Origin: Mycolicibacterium rhodesiae
GTDB taxonomy: Bacteria; Actinomycetota; Actinomycetes; Mycobacteriales; Mycobacteriaceae
Direction: 5' to 3'
NCBI RefSeq assembly: GCF_002086695.1
Contig: NZ_MVIH01000011.1
Coordinates: 1-64,000 of the forward strand
Length of the DNA: 64,000 bases
Under the pieces are notes generated by a model, which was not told the origin of the DNA, did not search any database, and was given only the letters and a program-made list of their open reading frames with translations. Both the position numbers and the translations under genes were made by a program. Shown here piece after piece: positions 57,804 through 64,000 of the stretch. Position 1 is the stretch's first letter. Every line of letters begins with the position of its first letter.

Positions 57804-57963
57804 TGAGCCACCATTAAGGAATCTTTGAGCCCCGATTCGGAGTTTCCTGGCAATTGTTACTCGCGAGTCAGGTTGTGCCTTACTCAAAAGTCAGGTTGGT
57901 CACACGTGCGGCCAAAAACCACCTGCGACTAGGGTGGCTCTGAGCAGGGAGGACATCACAGAT

Positions 57964-58596
57964 ATGTCACAGCAGACCGTCGACAACCCGTTTTTCGCCC
58001 GCTTCTGGACCGTGCTGTCCGCGCACGAGTCGCAGGCCATGCGCAGGCTCCGCCGAGAGAATCTCGCGGGGCTGCACGGGCGTGTCCTGGAGGTGGGTGC
58101 GGGCACCGGAAGCAACTTCGAGTTCTACCCCGACACGGTGACCGAAGTCGTCGCGCTCGAGCCCGAGACCCGCCTCGCGCCGCTGGCCGAACAAGCTGCC
58201 GCGGCGGCCCGGGTCCCGGTCACCGTGATCGAGTCCACCGTCGAGACCATGCCGGCGGCCGAGCCGTTCGACGCGGTGGTGTGCTCGCTGGTGCTGTGCT
58301 CGGTCGCCGATCCCGAGGGGGTGCTGCGGCAGCTCAACTCGGTGCTGAAGCCGGGCGGCGAGCTGCGCTACTTCGAGCACATCGCCGAAGGCGGATGGCG
58401 CGGTCACGTGCAGCGGGTGGCCGACGCCACGATCTGGCCGCGGTTCGCAGGCAACTGCCACACCCACCGCGACACCGAGCTTGCGATCTCCGGGGCCGGG
58501 TTCGTCATCGAGACCGCACGCCGTGAAGCGCAGTTCCCGGCGTGGGTGCCGCTACCAGTGCACGAGGTCGCCTTGGGCCGGGCGACGAAGAACTAG
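57964..58596 (+). CDS. class I SAM-dependent methyltransferase (METTL7-like)
   Basis: 210 residues from ATG 57964, with ribosome site AGGGAGGA about 10 nt upstream and a possible -10 TAGGGT at 57930-57935. An in-frame GTG at 57934 is less likely. FFARFWTVLSAHESQAMRRLRRENLAG precedes motif I VLEVGAGTGSNFEFYP; VVALEPETRL, VCSLVLCSV and LKPGGELRYFEHIAEGGWRG follow the METTL7/UbiE-like pattern. Lipid or thiol substrates are possible. The stop overlaps that of the sirtuin gene (CTAG). Confidence 0.88.
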   Translation: MSQQTVDNPFFARFWTVLSAHESQAMRRLRRENLAGLHGRVLEVGAGTGSNFEFYPDTVTEVVALEPETRLAPLAEQAAAAARVPVTVIESTVETMPAAEPFDAVVCSLVLCSVADPEGVLRQLNSVLKPGGELRYFEHIAEGGWRGHVQRVADATIWPRFAGNCHTHRDTELAISGAGFVIETARREAQFPAWVPLPVHEVALGRATKN

Positions 58597-59309
58597 TTCT
58601 TCAACAATTCGGGCAACTGCGCAAGCAGTGTCGGCAACGCGGTGCTGGCCGACTCCCGAATCGTGAGCGTCGCATTCGCCGACAGCGGCGTCGGCTCGGG
58701 GTTGACCTCCACGACGACGGCTCCACGGGCCAGCGCCACATCCGGCAGGCCGGCCGCCGGATAGACGATCCCGGACGTGCCGACCACCACCAGGACGTCG
58801 GAGGTGGCCGCCGCTTCAACGGCGGCCTGCCACGGCTCGTCGGGCAGCTGCTCGCCGAACCAGACGATGCCGGGACGGATCAGCCCGCCGCATTCGCAGT
58901 GCGGTGGCATCTTCTCCAGCTCGGGCTCCGGCATGTCCGGCAGCGGACCGTGGTAGCGCGAACCGCAGGTGTCGCACCAGAACTCGAACAGGCTGCCGTG
59001 CAGGTGGTGGACCGGGCCGCTGCCCGCCCGCTCATGCAGATTGTCGACGTTCTGGGTGATCACCGAAACCTCGGCGTAGTCCTGCCAGCTCGCCACCGCG
59101 CGATGCCCTTCGTTCGGTTCGACCTGCTGCACGAGGTGATGTCGCCACAGATACCAGGCCCACACCCGTTCGGGGTGGTTCTGCCAACCGTCGGTGCTCG
59201 ACAGTTCGTAAGGGTCGTACTTGGCCCACAAACCGGTCTTGTCGTCGCGGAACGTCGGCACGCCGCTCTCGGCGGAGATCCCCGCCCCACTCAGCACCGC
59301 GATACGCAC
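58593..59309 (-). CDS. Sir2-family NAD-dependent protein deacylase (Rv1151c-like)
   Basis: 238 residues from GTG 59309 (MRIAVLSGAGISAESGVPTFRD). NAD-binding GAGISAESG, TQNVDNLHERAG, catalytic His104 in HLHGS, and a zinc site with C112/C115 and C138/C140. It removes acyl groups from lysines, producing O-acyl-ADP-ribose. The frame allows TTG at 59318, but a TANNNT box 7 nt before GTG 59309 and the family N-terminus favour GTG. Position next to a GntR gene matches Rv1151c-Rv1152. Confidence 0.94.
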   Translation of the reverse strand: MRIAVLSGAGISAESGVPTFRDDKTGLWAKYDPYELSSTDGWQNHPERVWAWYLWRHHLVQQVEPNEGHRAVASWQDYAEVSVITQNVDNLHERAGSGPVHHLHGSLFEFWCDTCGSRYHGPLPDMPEPELEKMPPHCECGGLIRPGIVWFGEQLPDEPWQAAVEAAATSDVLVVVGTSGIVYPAAGLPDVALARGAVVVEVNPEPTPLSANATLTIRESASTALPTLLAQLPELLKN

Positions 59310-59316
59310 ATCCCCC

Positions 59317-59322
59317 AAAATA
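59317..59322 (-). promoter_or_regulatory. -10 box TATTTT, leaderless start of the sirtuin gene
   Basis: Minus-strand TANNNT hexamer, 7 nt before GTG 59309. It decides the start. Confidence 0.6.
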
Positions 59323-59346
59323 GCCGGTCTAGGCGATACTTAGCAT

Positions 59347-59712
59347 GTGTCGGATTTGGGGGTCTGGTTACGCGTCGACGGGCAGGCCACGCGTCCGCTG
59401 TTTGATCAGCTCAGAACACAGATCATCGAGGGGATCCGGGACGGGCGCCTTTCGCCCGGCACCAGACTGCCGACGGTGCGCGAGCTGGCCGGTCAGCTGA
59501 ATCTGGCCGTCAACACCGTCGCGCGGGCCTACCGGGAACTGGAAACCGCAGGCATCGTCGAAACCCGCGGCCGCTTCGGAACGTTCGTGGCCCGCGCCGA
59601 TCCCGCCGACGCCGCGATGGCCGCGGCGGCCCACGCCTACGTGGAAGCCGCGCGAGCGCTGGGATTGGGCAAGCAGGAGGCGCTGCAATACCTGGACAAC
59701 GCGTTCGGCTGA
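59347..59712 (+). CDS. GntR-family regulator, YtrA subfamily (Rv1152-like)
   Basis: 121 residues. A winged-helix domain with PLFDQLRTQIIEGIRDGRLSPGTRLPTVRELAGQLNLAVNTVARAYRELETAGIVETRGRFGTFV, and a short C-terminal helix pair of ~40 residues (AAAHAYVEAARALGLGKQEALQYLDNAF) for dimerisation. The short effector region defines the YtrA type. GTG start. Divergent from the sirtuin gene by 37 bp, which it may control. Confidence 0.92.
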   Translation: MSDLGVWLRVDGQATRPLFDQLRTQIIEGIRDGRLSPGTRLPTVRELAGQLNLAVNTVARAYRELETAGIVETRGRFGTFVARADPADAAMAAAAHAYVEAARALGLGKQEALQYLDNAFG

Positions 59713-59716
59713 GCCG

Positions 59717-60544
59717 TCAGCCGAATTCCAGCAGGGTGTAGGAGCCGCGGAAGCGCTTCGTCGGGCCGAAGTTCCAGATCGCCGGCCACACCTTGTCGAA
59801 GAAGAAGCCGCGGCCTTTCGGCATCGGGATGTCGTGGACCGCGGTGATCCCCGGCACCGTGTTGACCAGGTCGGCCAGTTGGACGGTGGTCAGGCTGAAC
59901 GGCATCGGCGGGACGCGGTAATGCTTCGAGGACTTCATCCCCTTCGGTGCAAGCTTCTTGACGAACACCGGCGGCACGTCGAAGAACATCTGGCCGCCCG
60001 GAAAACGCTTGGCGCACTGGGCAATAAGATCCATCGCCTCGTTCGGCTGCAGATACATCAGCAGGCCTTCGGCGGTGATGAACACCCCGTTGGCGGTATC
60101 GACCCGGTCCATCCAGCTGTAGTCCAGCGCGGACTGCGCCAGCGCGGTGATTCGCGGAGACGGCGGAAGCAGGCGCTCGCGCAGTTCGATCACCGGCGGC
60201 AGGTCCACCGACATCCAGTGGAATTGGGGATCGGGGATGGCGTCGCTCAACCGCCAGAAGCTGGTCTGGAAGCCTTCGGCGAGCGCCACGACGGTGGCCT
60301 GCGGGTGCGCGCGCAGATAGCTGACCGCGCAGGAGTCGACGGCCAGCGACCGCAGCGCCATCTCCTGGCCCTTGCGGCCGAACTTGTCGAAGTCGAAGTC
60401 GATGGAGTCGACGACCTTGATGGCCATCGGGTCGCGCAGGATCGCGCCGGGCAGGCTCGCCTGATGTGCGCGGCCGTTGAGGGTCAGCAGCGCGGTTTCG
60501 GAGACACCACCGAGCTGGCTGGCGTCGATCTTCTGCGTTGTCAT
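59717..60544 (-). CDS. class I SAM methyltransferase, LCMT/TcmP-type O-methyltransferase (Rv1153c-like)
   Basis: 275 residues. ETALLTLNGRAHQASLPGAILRDPMAIKVVDSIDFDFDKFG is the N-terminal helical part typical of leucine carboxyl methyltransferase-like enzymes; VVALAEGFQTSFWRL replaces the usual glycine loop; FITAEGLLMYLQPNEAMDLI and FFDVPPVFVKKLAP follow. Matches Rv1153c (omt) by position. The degenerate SAM loop (AEGFQTSF for xxGxGxDT) is family-typical. Overlaps the DUF1697 gene by 4 bp, so coupled. Confidence 0.87.
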   Translation of the reverse strand: MTTQKIDASQLGGVSETALLTLNGRAHQASLPGAILRDPMAIKVVDSIDFDFDKFGRKGQEMALRSLAVDSCAVSYLRAHPQATVVALAEGFQTSFWRLSDAIPDPQFHWMSVDLPPVIELRERLLPPSPRITALAQSALDYSWMDRVDTANGVFITAEGLLMYLQPNEAMDLIAQCAKRFPGGQMFFDVPPVFVKKLAPKGMKSSKHYRVPPMPFSLTTVQLADLVNTVPGITAVHDIPMPKGRGFFFDKVWPAIWNFGPTKRFRGSYTLLEFG

Positions 60545-61062
60545 TTCAGTACCTTCGCCAGAGTGCGCAAGTTGCGCGTGGTGGTCGACGATTTGTAACG
60601 CTTCTTACCCATCGTCTTACCGACGGCCGAGTCCAGCGTGGAGGACTTGGGAACCTGCCAGTACAGGACGCCGTCACCGCGTTCGATCTTCTCGTCGGGT
60701 CCGGCGTCGCCGGCCAGATCGGCCAGCTCGTCGAGAACTTTCTCGTCGCTGACGAACGTCACGTACGAGTGATGGCCCTCGACCTCGCGTTCGAACGGAT
60801 AGCCGTCGGCGATCGCGCGAAGAGTCTCGAGGTCGTAGACCAGAACCCAGGCTTCGTACCCGAACGCATCCCTAAGTGCCGCTTCGGCTTTCGTGCGCAC
60901 CGTCTTGGCGGCGGCACCGCTGTCGAGCAACACGTTGCCGCTGGCCAGGATGGTCTTGACTTCTGTGAAGCCGGCGCCGGTGAGCGCCGCGGCGACGTCG
61001 GCCATCTTCATGGTCGTTCCGCTCACGTTCACACCGCGCAGGAAAGCCGCGTAGCGGGTCAT
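60541..61062 (-). CDS. DUF1697 family protein (Rv1154c-like position)
   Basis: 173 residues: RYAAFLRGVNVSGTTMKMADVAAALTGAGFTEVKTILASGNVLLDS is the DUF1697 signature. A second alpha/beta half (VLVYDLETLRAIADGYPFE, HHSYVTFVSDEKVLDELADLAG) and the conserved SKSTLDSAVGK-like end (SSTLDSAVGKTMGKKRYKSSTTRNLRTL type) are present. Function unknown; widespread in soil actinobacteria. A TANNNT box lies 7 nt before the ATG. Confidence 0.9.
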   Translation of the reverse strand: MTRYAAFLRGVNVSGTTMKMADVAAALTGAGFTEVKTILASGNVLLDSGAAAKTVRTKAEAALRDAFGYEAWVLVYDLETLRAIADGYPFEREVEGHHSYVTFVSDEKVLDELADLAGDAGPDEKIERGDGVLYWQVPKSSTLDSAVGKTMGKKRYKSSTTTRNLRTLAKVLK

Positions 61063-61069
61063 GTTCTCG

Positions 61070-61075
61070 ATGCTA
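61070..61075 (-). promoter_or_regulatory. -10 box TAGCAT, leaderless start of the DUF1697 gene
   Basis: Minus-strand TANNNT hexamer, 7 nt before ATG 61062. The opposing promoter for the PPOX-type gene is 6 bp away. Confidence 0.6.
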
Positions 61076-61081
61076 GCGACG

Positions 61082-61087
61082 TAGGCT
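61082..61087 (+). promoter_or_regulatory. -10 box TAGGCT, leaderless start of the PPOX-type gene
   Basis: TANNNT hexamer 6 nt before ATG 61094. Confidence 0.6.
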
Positions 61088-61093
61088 CGGGGG

Positions 61094-61537
61094 ATGTCCC
61101 GTCAGGTGTTCGACGACAAACTGCTGGCGGTGATCGCGGGCAACTCACTGGGCGTGCTCGCGACCATCAAACGTGACGGCCGCCCGCAGCTGTCCAACGT
61201 GACGTATCACTTCGACCCACGCAATCTCGTCGTCGAAGTCTCCATCACCGAGCCGCGCGCCAAGACCCGCAATCTGCGCCGCGACCCGCGCGCTTCGATC
61301 CTGGTGTCCTCCGACGACGGCTGGTCCTATGCCGTCGCCGACGGCAACGCCGTCCTCAGCCCGCCCGCCGCGGAACCGCACGATGACACCGTCGAAGCGC
61401 TCGTCGCGCTGTATCGCAACGTCGCGGGTGAGCATCCGGACTGGGACGACTATCGACGCGCCATGGTCACCGACCGCCGGGTGCTGCTGAAGTTGCCGAT
61501 CTCGCACCTCTACGGAATGCCGCCCGGCATCCGCTGA
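61094..61537 (+). CDS. PPOX-class F420-dependent oxidoreductase (Rv1155-like)
   Basis: 147 residues, the same length as Rv1155. Split beta-barrel flavin/F420 fold: FDDKLLAVIAGNSLGVLATIKRDGRPQLSNVTYHFD, RAKTRNLRRDPRASILVSSDDGWSYAVADGNA and the C-terminal VLLKLPISHLYGMPPGIR. Basic residues in TKxRNLRRDPR bind the F420 phosphate/glutamate tail. Such enzymes reduce diverse compounds with F420H2. Position beside the DUF1697 gene matches Rv1154c-Rv1155. Confidence 0.92.
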   Translation: MSRQVFDDKLLAVIAGNSLGVLATIKRDGRPQLSNVTYHFDPRNLVVEVSITEPRAKTRNLRRDPRASILVSSDDGWSYAVADGNAVLSPPAAEPHDDTVEALVALYRNVAGEHPDWDDYRRAMVTDRRVLLKLPISHLYGMPPGIR

Positions 61538-61546
61538 CGCACCGGT

Positions 61547-61552
61547 TAGTCT
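61547..61552 (+). promoter_or_regulatory. -10 box TAGTCT, leaderless start of the DUF5302 gene
   Basis: TANNNT hexamer 6 nt before ATG 61559. Confidence 0.6.
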
Positions 61553-61558
61553 GACCGC

Positions 61559-61735
61559 ATGGCCGAATCAGAGTCCGAACCGCAGGACGACAACAAGCGC
61601 AAGTTCCGTGAGGCGCTCGAGCGCAAGAAGGCGAAGTCGGCGGGCGGCTCAGCGCACACCGACAGCGGCCCCAAGCAGCCCCGCTCGCACGGGCCGGCGG
61701 AGAACCGGCGGGAATTCCGTCGCAAGAGCGGCTAG
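61559..61735 (+). CDS. DUF5302 small basic protein
   Basis: 58 residues: MAESESEPQDDNKRKFREAL, then a Lys-rich helix (ERKKAKSAGG), a flexible Ser/Gly/Pro part, and the end PAENRREFRRKSG. This matches the actinobacterial DUF5302 family. Highly charged, probably partly disordered; a nucleic-acid-binding role is conceivable but unproven. A TANNNT box lies 6 nt before the ATG. Stop overlaps that of the convergent MFS gene (CTAG). Confidence 0.82.
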   Translation: MAESESEPQDDNKRKFREALERKKAKSAGGSAHTDSGPKQPRSHGPAENRREFRRKSG

Positions 61736-62934
61736 CCGGCCGCCTGCTCGGAAAGCTCTGCCGCAGGGCGTGATTCCTGCCAGAGGATAGCCGCCAGGCA
61801 GGCCAGGGCCAGCACCCCGACCGCGACCGCGAACACGGTGCCGCCGGTGCGCAGCCCCCACGCCTGCGCGGCGAAACCCTCTCCGATCACCGGGATCGAA
61901 ATCGCGATGTAGGCCACCACGAAATAGGTGGAGCTGACCTCGGCTCGTCGCTCCGCCGGAGTGCGTTCGGCGACCGCCGCCAGACCGCGGCTGAAGCTGA
62001 TGCCTTGACCGGCGCCGGCCACCACGGCGGCGGCGATCAAGCCGGGCAGTGACGAATAGTGCAGGGCCACAACCAGAATGCCCATGCCAACTGCCAGGAT
62101 GGCGCAGCCCAGCGCTACCGCACGCTGCGGTTCGATACGGGTTCCGGCGATCTGCGCGATCGCCGAGGCGCCGAAGATCGAGCCGGCCATCAGACCGGCC
62201 AGCGCATGATTGCCGATCCCGATGACGTTGGTCAGCAGCGACGGCGCCACCGAGGTGAACAGCCCGGTGACGGCAAAACCGGCGAAAGCCGCCAGCGCCG
62301 CGGTGATGAACACCGACCGCACCTCGGGCGGCACCGAAAGCCGTTGCAGGCCGAGCTTTCCGGTGCGGCTGGACGTCTCGGGCACCGACAGGATCGCGAC
62401 AGCGGCCAGCACCATCAACCCGATGTGGACGAGGTAGGTGAGCTTCAGCGGGCTCGGCGCGTACTGCGCAAGGATGCCGGCCAGGATGGGCCCGGTGCCG
62501 AGGCCGCCGATGTTGGCGATGGTCGCCACCGCCGCCGCGCGGGTCCGCCAGCTCGCCGGCGCGGCTTCGATGACCGCCGCGGTGGCAGTGCCGGTGAACA
62601 CGCCCGCCGACAACCCGGAGAGCACCCGGCCCACCAGAAGCTCGGGCACCGAGTCCGCGAACAGGAACATCACCGCACTGGCCAACGCGGCGCCGACACC
62701 GGCCAGCAGCACCGGGCGTCGGCCGATGGCGTCGGACCAGCCGCCGAACACCAGCAGCGCGAACAACACCCCGCCTGCGTACGTGGCGTAGATGACCGTC
62801 GTCGTCAGTACCGCGAAGTGCATCTGCTCGGAGTACAGCGCGTACAGCGGAGTCGGCAGCGTGGTGCCCACCATGATCGCGGCGAACGCGTAAGCCAACA
62901 GGGCGAAGGCGAACGATGTGCGGGTGGATGCCAT
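61732..62934 (-). CDS. MFS transporter (MFS_1, drug-efflux-like)
   Basis: 400 residues from ATG 62934, twelve membrane segments. SFAFALLAYAFAAIMVGTTLPTPLYALY, FGGWSDAIGRRPVLLAG (loop 2-3 signature), GRVLSGLSAGVFTGTATAAVIE and GAGQGISFSRGLAAVAERTPAERRAEVSSTYFVVAY. The upstream extension to 62985 (MCLLARNVH...) falls inside the palindromic repeat and is rejected. Substrate unknown. Confidence 0.9.
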   Translation of the reverse strand: MASTRTSFAFALLAYAFAAIMVGTTLPTPLYALYSEQMHFAVLTTTVIYATYAGGVLFALLVFGGWSDAIGRRPVLLAGVGAALASAVMFLFADSVPELLVGRVLSGLSAGVFTGTATAAVIEAAPASWRTRAAAVATIANIGGLGTGPILAGILAQYAPSPLKLTYLVHIGLMVLAAVAILSVPETSSRTGKLGLQRLSVPPEVRSVFITAALAAFAGFAVTGLFTSVAPSLLTNVIGIGNHALAGLMAGSIFGASAIAQIAGTRIEPQRAVALGCAILAVGMGILVVALHYSSLPGLIAAAVVAGAGQGISFSRGLAAVAERTPAERRAEVSSTYFVVAYIAISIPVIGEGFAAQAWGLRTGGTVFAVAVGVLALACLAAILWQESRPAAELSEQAAG

Positions 62935-62972
62935 GCGAATAGTCAACGCGAGCGCGCTGTGCACATTCCTGG

Positions 62973-63030
62973 CGAGCAGACACAAACTCGGGCGGATCGG
63001 TCCTCTGAAGCCCGAGTTTGTGTCTGCTCG
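62973..63030. repeat. palindromic intergenic element, copy 2
   Basis: Perfect 21-bp arms at 62973-62993 and 63010-63030, identical in sequence to the arms of the copy at 43516-43577, with a different 16-nt centre of the same length. It starts 3 bp downstream of the stop of the minus-strand symporter gene, the same placement as copy 1. Confidence 0.9.
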
Positions 63031-63033
63031 GCG

Positions 63034-64000
63034 CTAGTGGTGCGTGGCTTTCTCCGCACCCACACCGGTCAGCGAGCGGACTTCCATCTCCGCATTGAGC
63101 TCCGGATCGCCGGCGTCTTTCGACGTCAGCGTTCCGACAACGCCGAGGATGAACGCCAGCGGAATCGACACGATGCCCGGGTTGGCCAGCGGGAACCAGT
63201 CGAAGTTCGCGCCGGGGATCATCGCGGCCTTGTTGCCCGAGACGGCCGGCGAGAAGATGATCAGCACCAGGCAGCTGATCAATCCGCCGTACATACTCCA
63301 CAGCGCACCGCGGGTGTTGAACCGCTTCCAGTACAGGGAATACACGATCGTCGGCAGGTTGGCCGAGGCCGCGACCGCGAAGGCCAGCGCCACCAGGAAC
63401 GCGACGTTCTGCCCGTTGGCCAGGATGCCCAAGCCGATCGCGGCGATACCGAGCACCACCGCGGTGATCCGGGAGACCTTGACCTGCTCCTCCTCGGTCA
63501 CCTTGTGACTCTTGAGAACGCTGGCGTAGACGTCGTGGGCGAACGACGCCGATGCGGTGATCGTCAGGCCCGCGACGACGGCCAAAATGGTGGCGAACGC
63601 GACGGCGGAGATGACACCGAGCAGGATCACCCCACCGAGCTCGAACGCCAGCAACGGTGCGGCCGAGTTCTGTCCGCCCGGTGCGGCCAGGATCTTGTCC
63701 GGGCCCACCATGGCCGCCGCGCCGTAGCCCAGCGCCAGGGTGAACAGATAGAACGCCCCGATCAGGCCGATCGCCCACACCACCGACCGCCGTGCTTCTT
63801 TCGCGGTCGGAACGGTGTAGAAGCGCATCAACACGTGCGGCAGGCCGGCGGTGCCGAGCACCAGCGCCAGACCCAGCGACAGCAGGTTGATCTTCGAGGT
63901 GGTGTTGGCGCCGTACTGGGCGCCGGGCGCCAGCACGTCGCGGCTGGACACGCCCTTGGTGGTGGCCTGATGCACCATGTTCTGCGCCGAACCCAGAATG
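63034..64000 (-). CDS. sodium:solute (acetate-type) symporter, C-terminal part
   Basis: Partial: 322 codons of the C-terminal portion; the 5' end lies beyond the window. Hydrophobic segments of the SSS family (LSLGLALVLGTAGLPHVLMRFYTVPTAKEARRSVVWA, IGLIGAFYLFTLALGYGAAAMVG, AFATILAVVAGLTITASASFAHDVY) match ActP/cation acetate symporters; GLPHVLMRFYTV is diagnostic for the acetate/pyruvate branch. It imports short carboxylates with Na+. Followed by palindromic copy 2. Confidence 0.92.
   Translation of the reverse strand, partial: ILGSAQNMVHQATTKGVSSRDVLAPGAQYGANTTSKINLLSLGLALVLGTAGLPHVLMRFYTVPTAKEARRSVVWAIGLIGAFYLFTLALGYGAAAMVGPDKILAAPGGQNSAAPLLAFELGGVILLGVISAVAFATILAVVAGLTITASASFAHDVYASVLKSHKVTEEEQVKVSRITAVVLGIAAIGLGILANGQNVAFLVALAFAVAASANLPTIVYSLYWKRFNTRGALWSMYGGLISCLVLIIFSPAVSGNKAAMIPGANFDWFPLANPGIVSIPLAFILGVVGTLTSKDAGDPELNAEMEVRSLTGVGAEKATHH

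Noticed and set aside
62934..62985. 17-residue N-terminal extension of the right-hand MFS protein
   Set aside because: It lies within the palindromic repeat arm (the same MCLLA string is read from copy 1), so it is a by-product of the repeat, not coding.
1..64000. tRNA/rRNA genes, CRISPR arrays, intact insertion sequences, prophage
   Set aside because: No cloverleaf-like T-arm or anticodon patterns, no evenly spaced direct repeats, and no transposase or integrase were recognised by reading; a covariance-model search was not possible.

Overview
The window is high-GC actinobacterial DNA and almost certainly comes from a fast-growing Mycobacterium/Mycolicibacterium. The evidence is a 13E12-family HNH protein, Mce-associated proteins, an MPT70/MPT83-like fasciclin protein, a CadI-type metal protein, alpha-methylacyl-CoA racemase, KstR-type operators, and gene order matching three parts of the M. 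tuberculosis map. About 70 genes are packed tightly. Only one stretch over 300 bp (21086-21609) lacks a convincing gene. No tRNA, rRNA, CRISPR array, intact insertion sequence or prophage was seen.

Layout. 0-5 kb: 13E12 protein, DUF4436 membrane protein, aldo/keto reductase. 3.6-10 kb (minus strand): a run of sulfatase, HAD phosphatase, formylglycine-generating enzyme, epimerase, short-chain dehydrogenase and AI-2E-type permease; the sulfatase and its activating enzyme are encoded together. 10-14.4 kb: a lipoprotein, a plasma-membrane-type H+ P-type ATPase, and two tandem secreted paralogues. 14.4-21.1 kb: conserved backbone in the order of Rv1106c-Rv1112 (3beta-HSD-like, xseB, xseA, lipid-droplet-associated protein, ispH, DUF6542 protein, ychF). 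21.1-53.7 kb: more variable content, including an arsenic operon (arsR / cadI-acr3-arsC), a PAS-GGDEF diguanylate cyclase, an adenylyl cyclase, a large AAA-LuxR regulator, an orphan Mce-associated pair, a WS/DGAT-like protein, a secreted DUF4214/ParB-like protein, a KstR-site-bearing DUF3556 membrane protein, a thiolase-crotonase pair and a TetR-hydrolase divergon. 53.7-61.7 kb: backbone again, in the order of Rv1141c/1142c-mcr-Rv1144 and Rv1151c-Rv1155. The right end has an MFS permease and the C-terminal part of an acetate-type sodium symporter.

How the genes work together. Lipid and steroid catabolism recurs: 3beta-HSD-like, Mcr, crotonases, thiolase, HSD10-like SDR, DUF3556. Two near-consensus KstR operators sit directly on the promoters of the 3beta-HSD-like and DUF3556 genes. 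The ars operon is a complete sense-reduce-export module. Second-messenger enzymes for c-di-GMP and cAMP lie within 4 kb of each other.

Expression signals. About 24 genes have a TANNNT -10 hexamer 6-9 nt before their start codon, as expected for mycobacterial leaderless mRNAs; this fixes several starts. Convergent genes are packed so tightly that six pairs overlap by exactly four bases at their stop codons. All family calls are from reading the translations; no database search was run.
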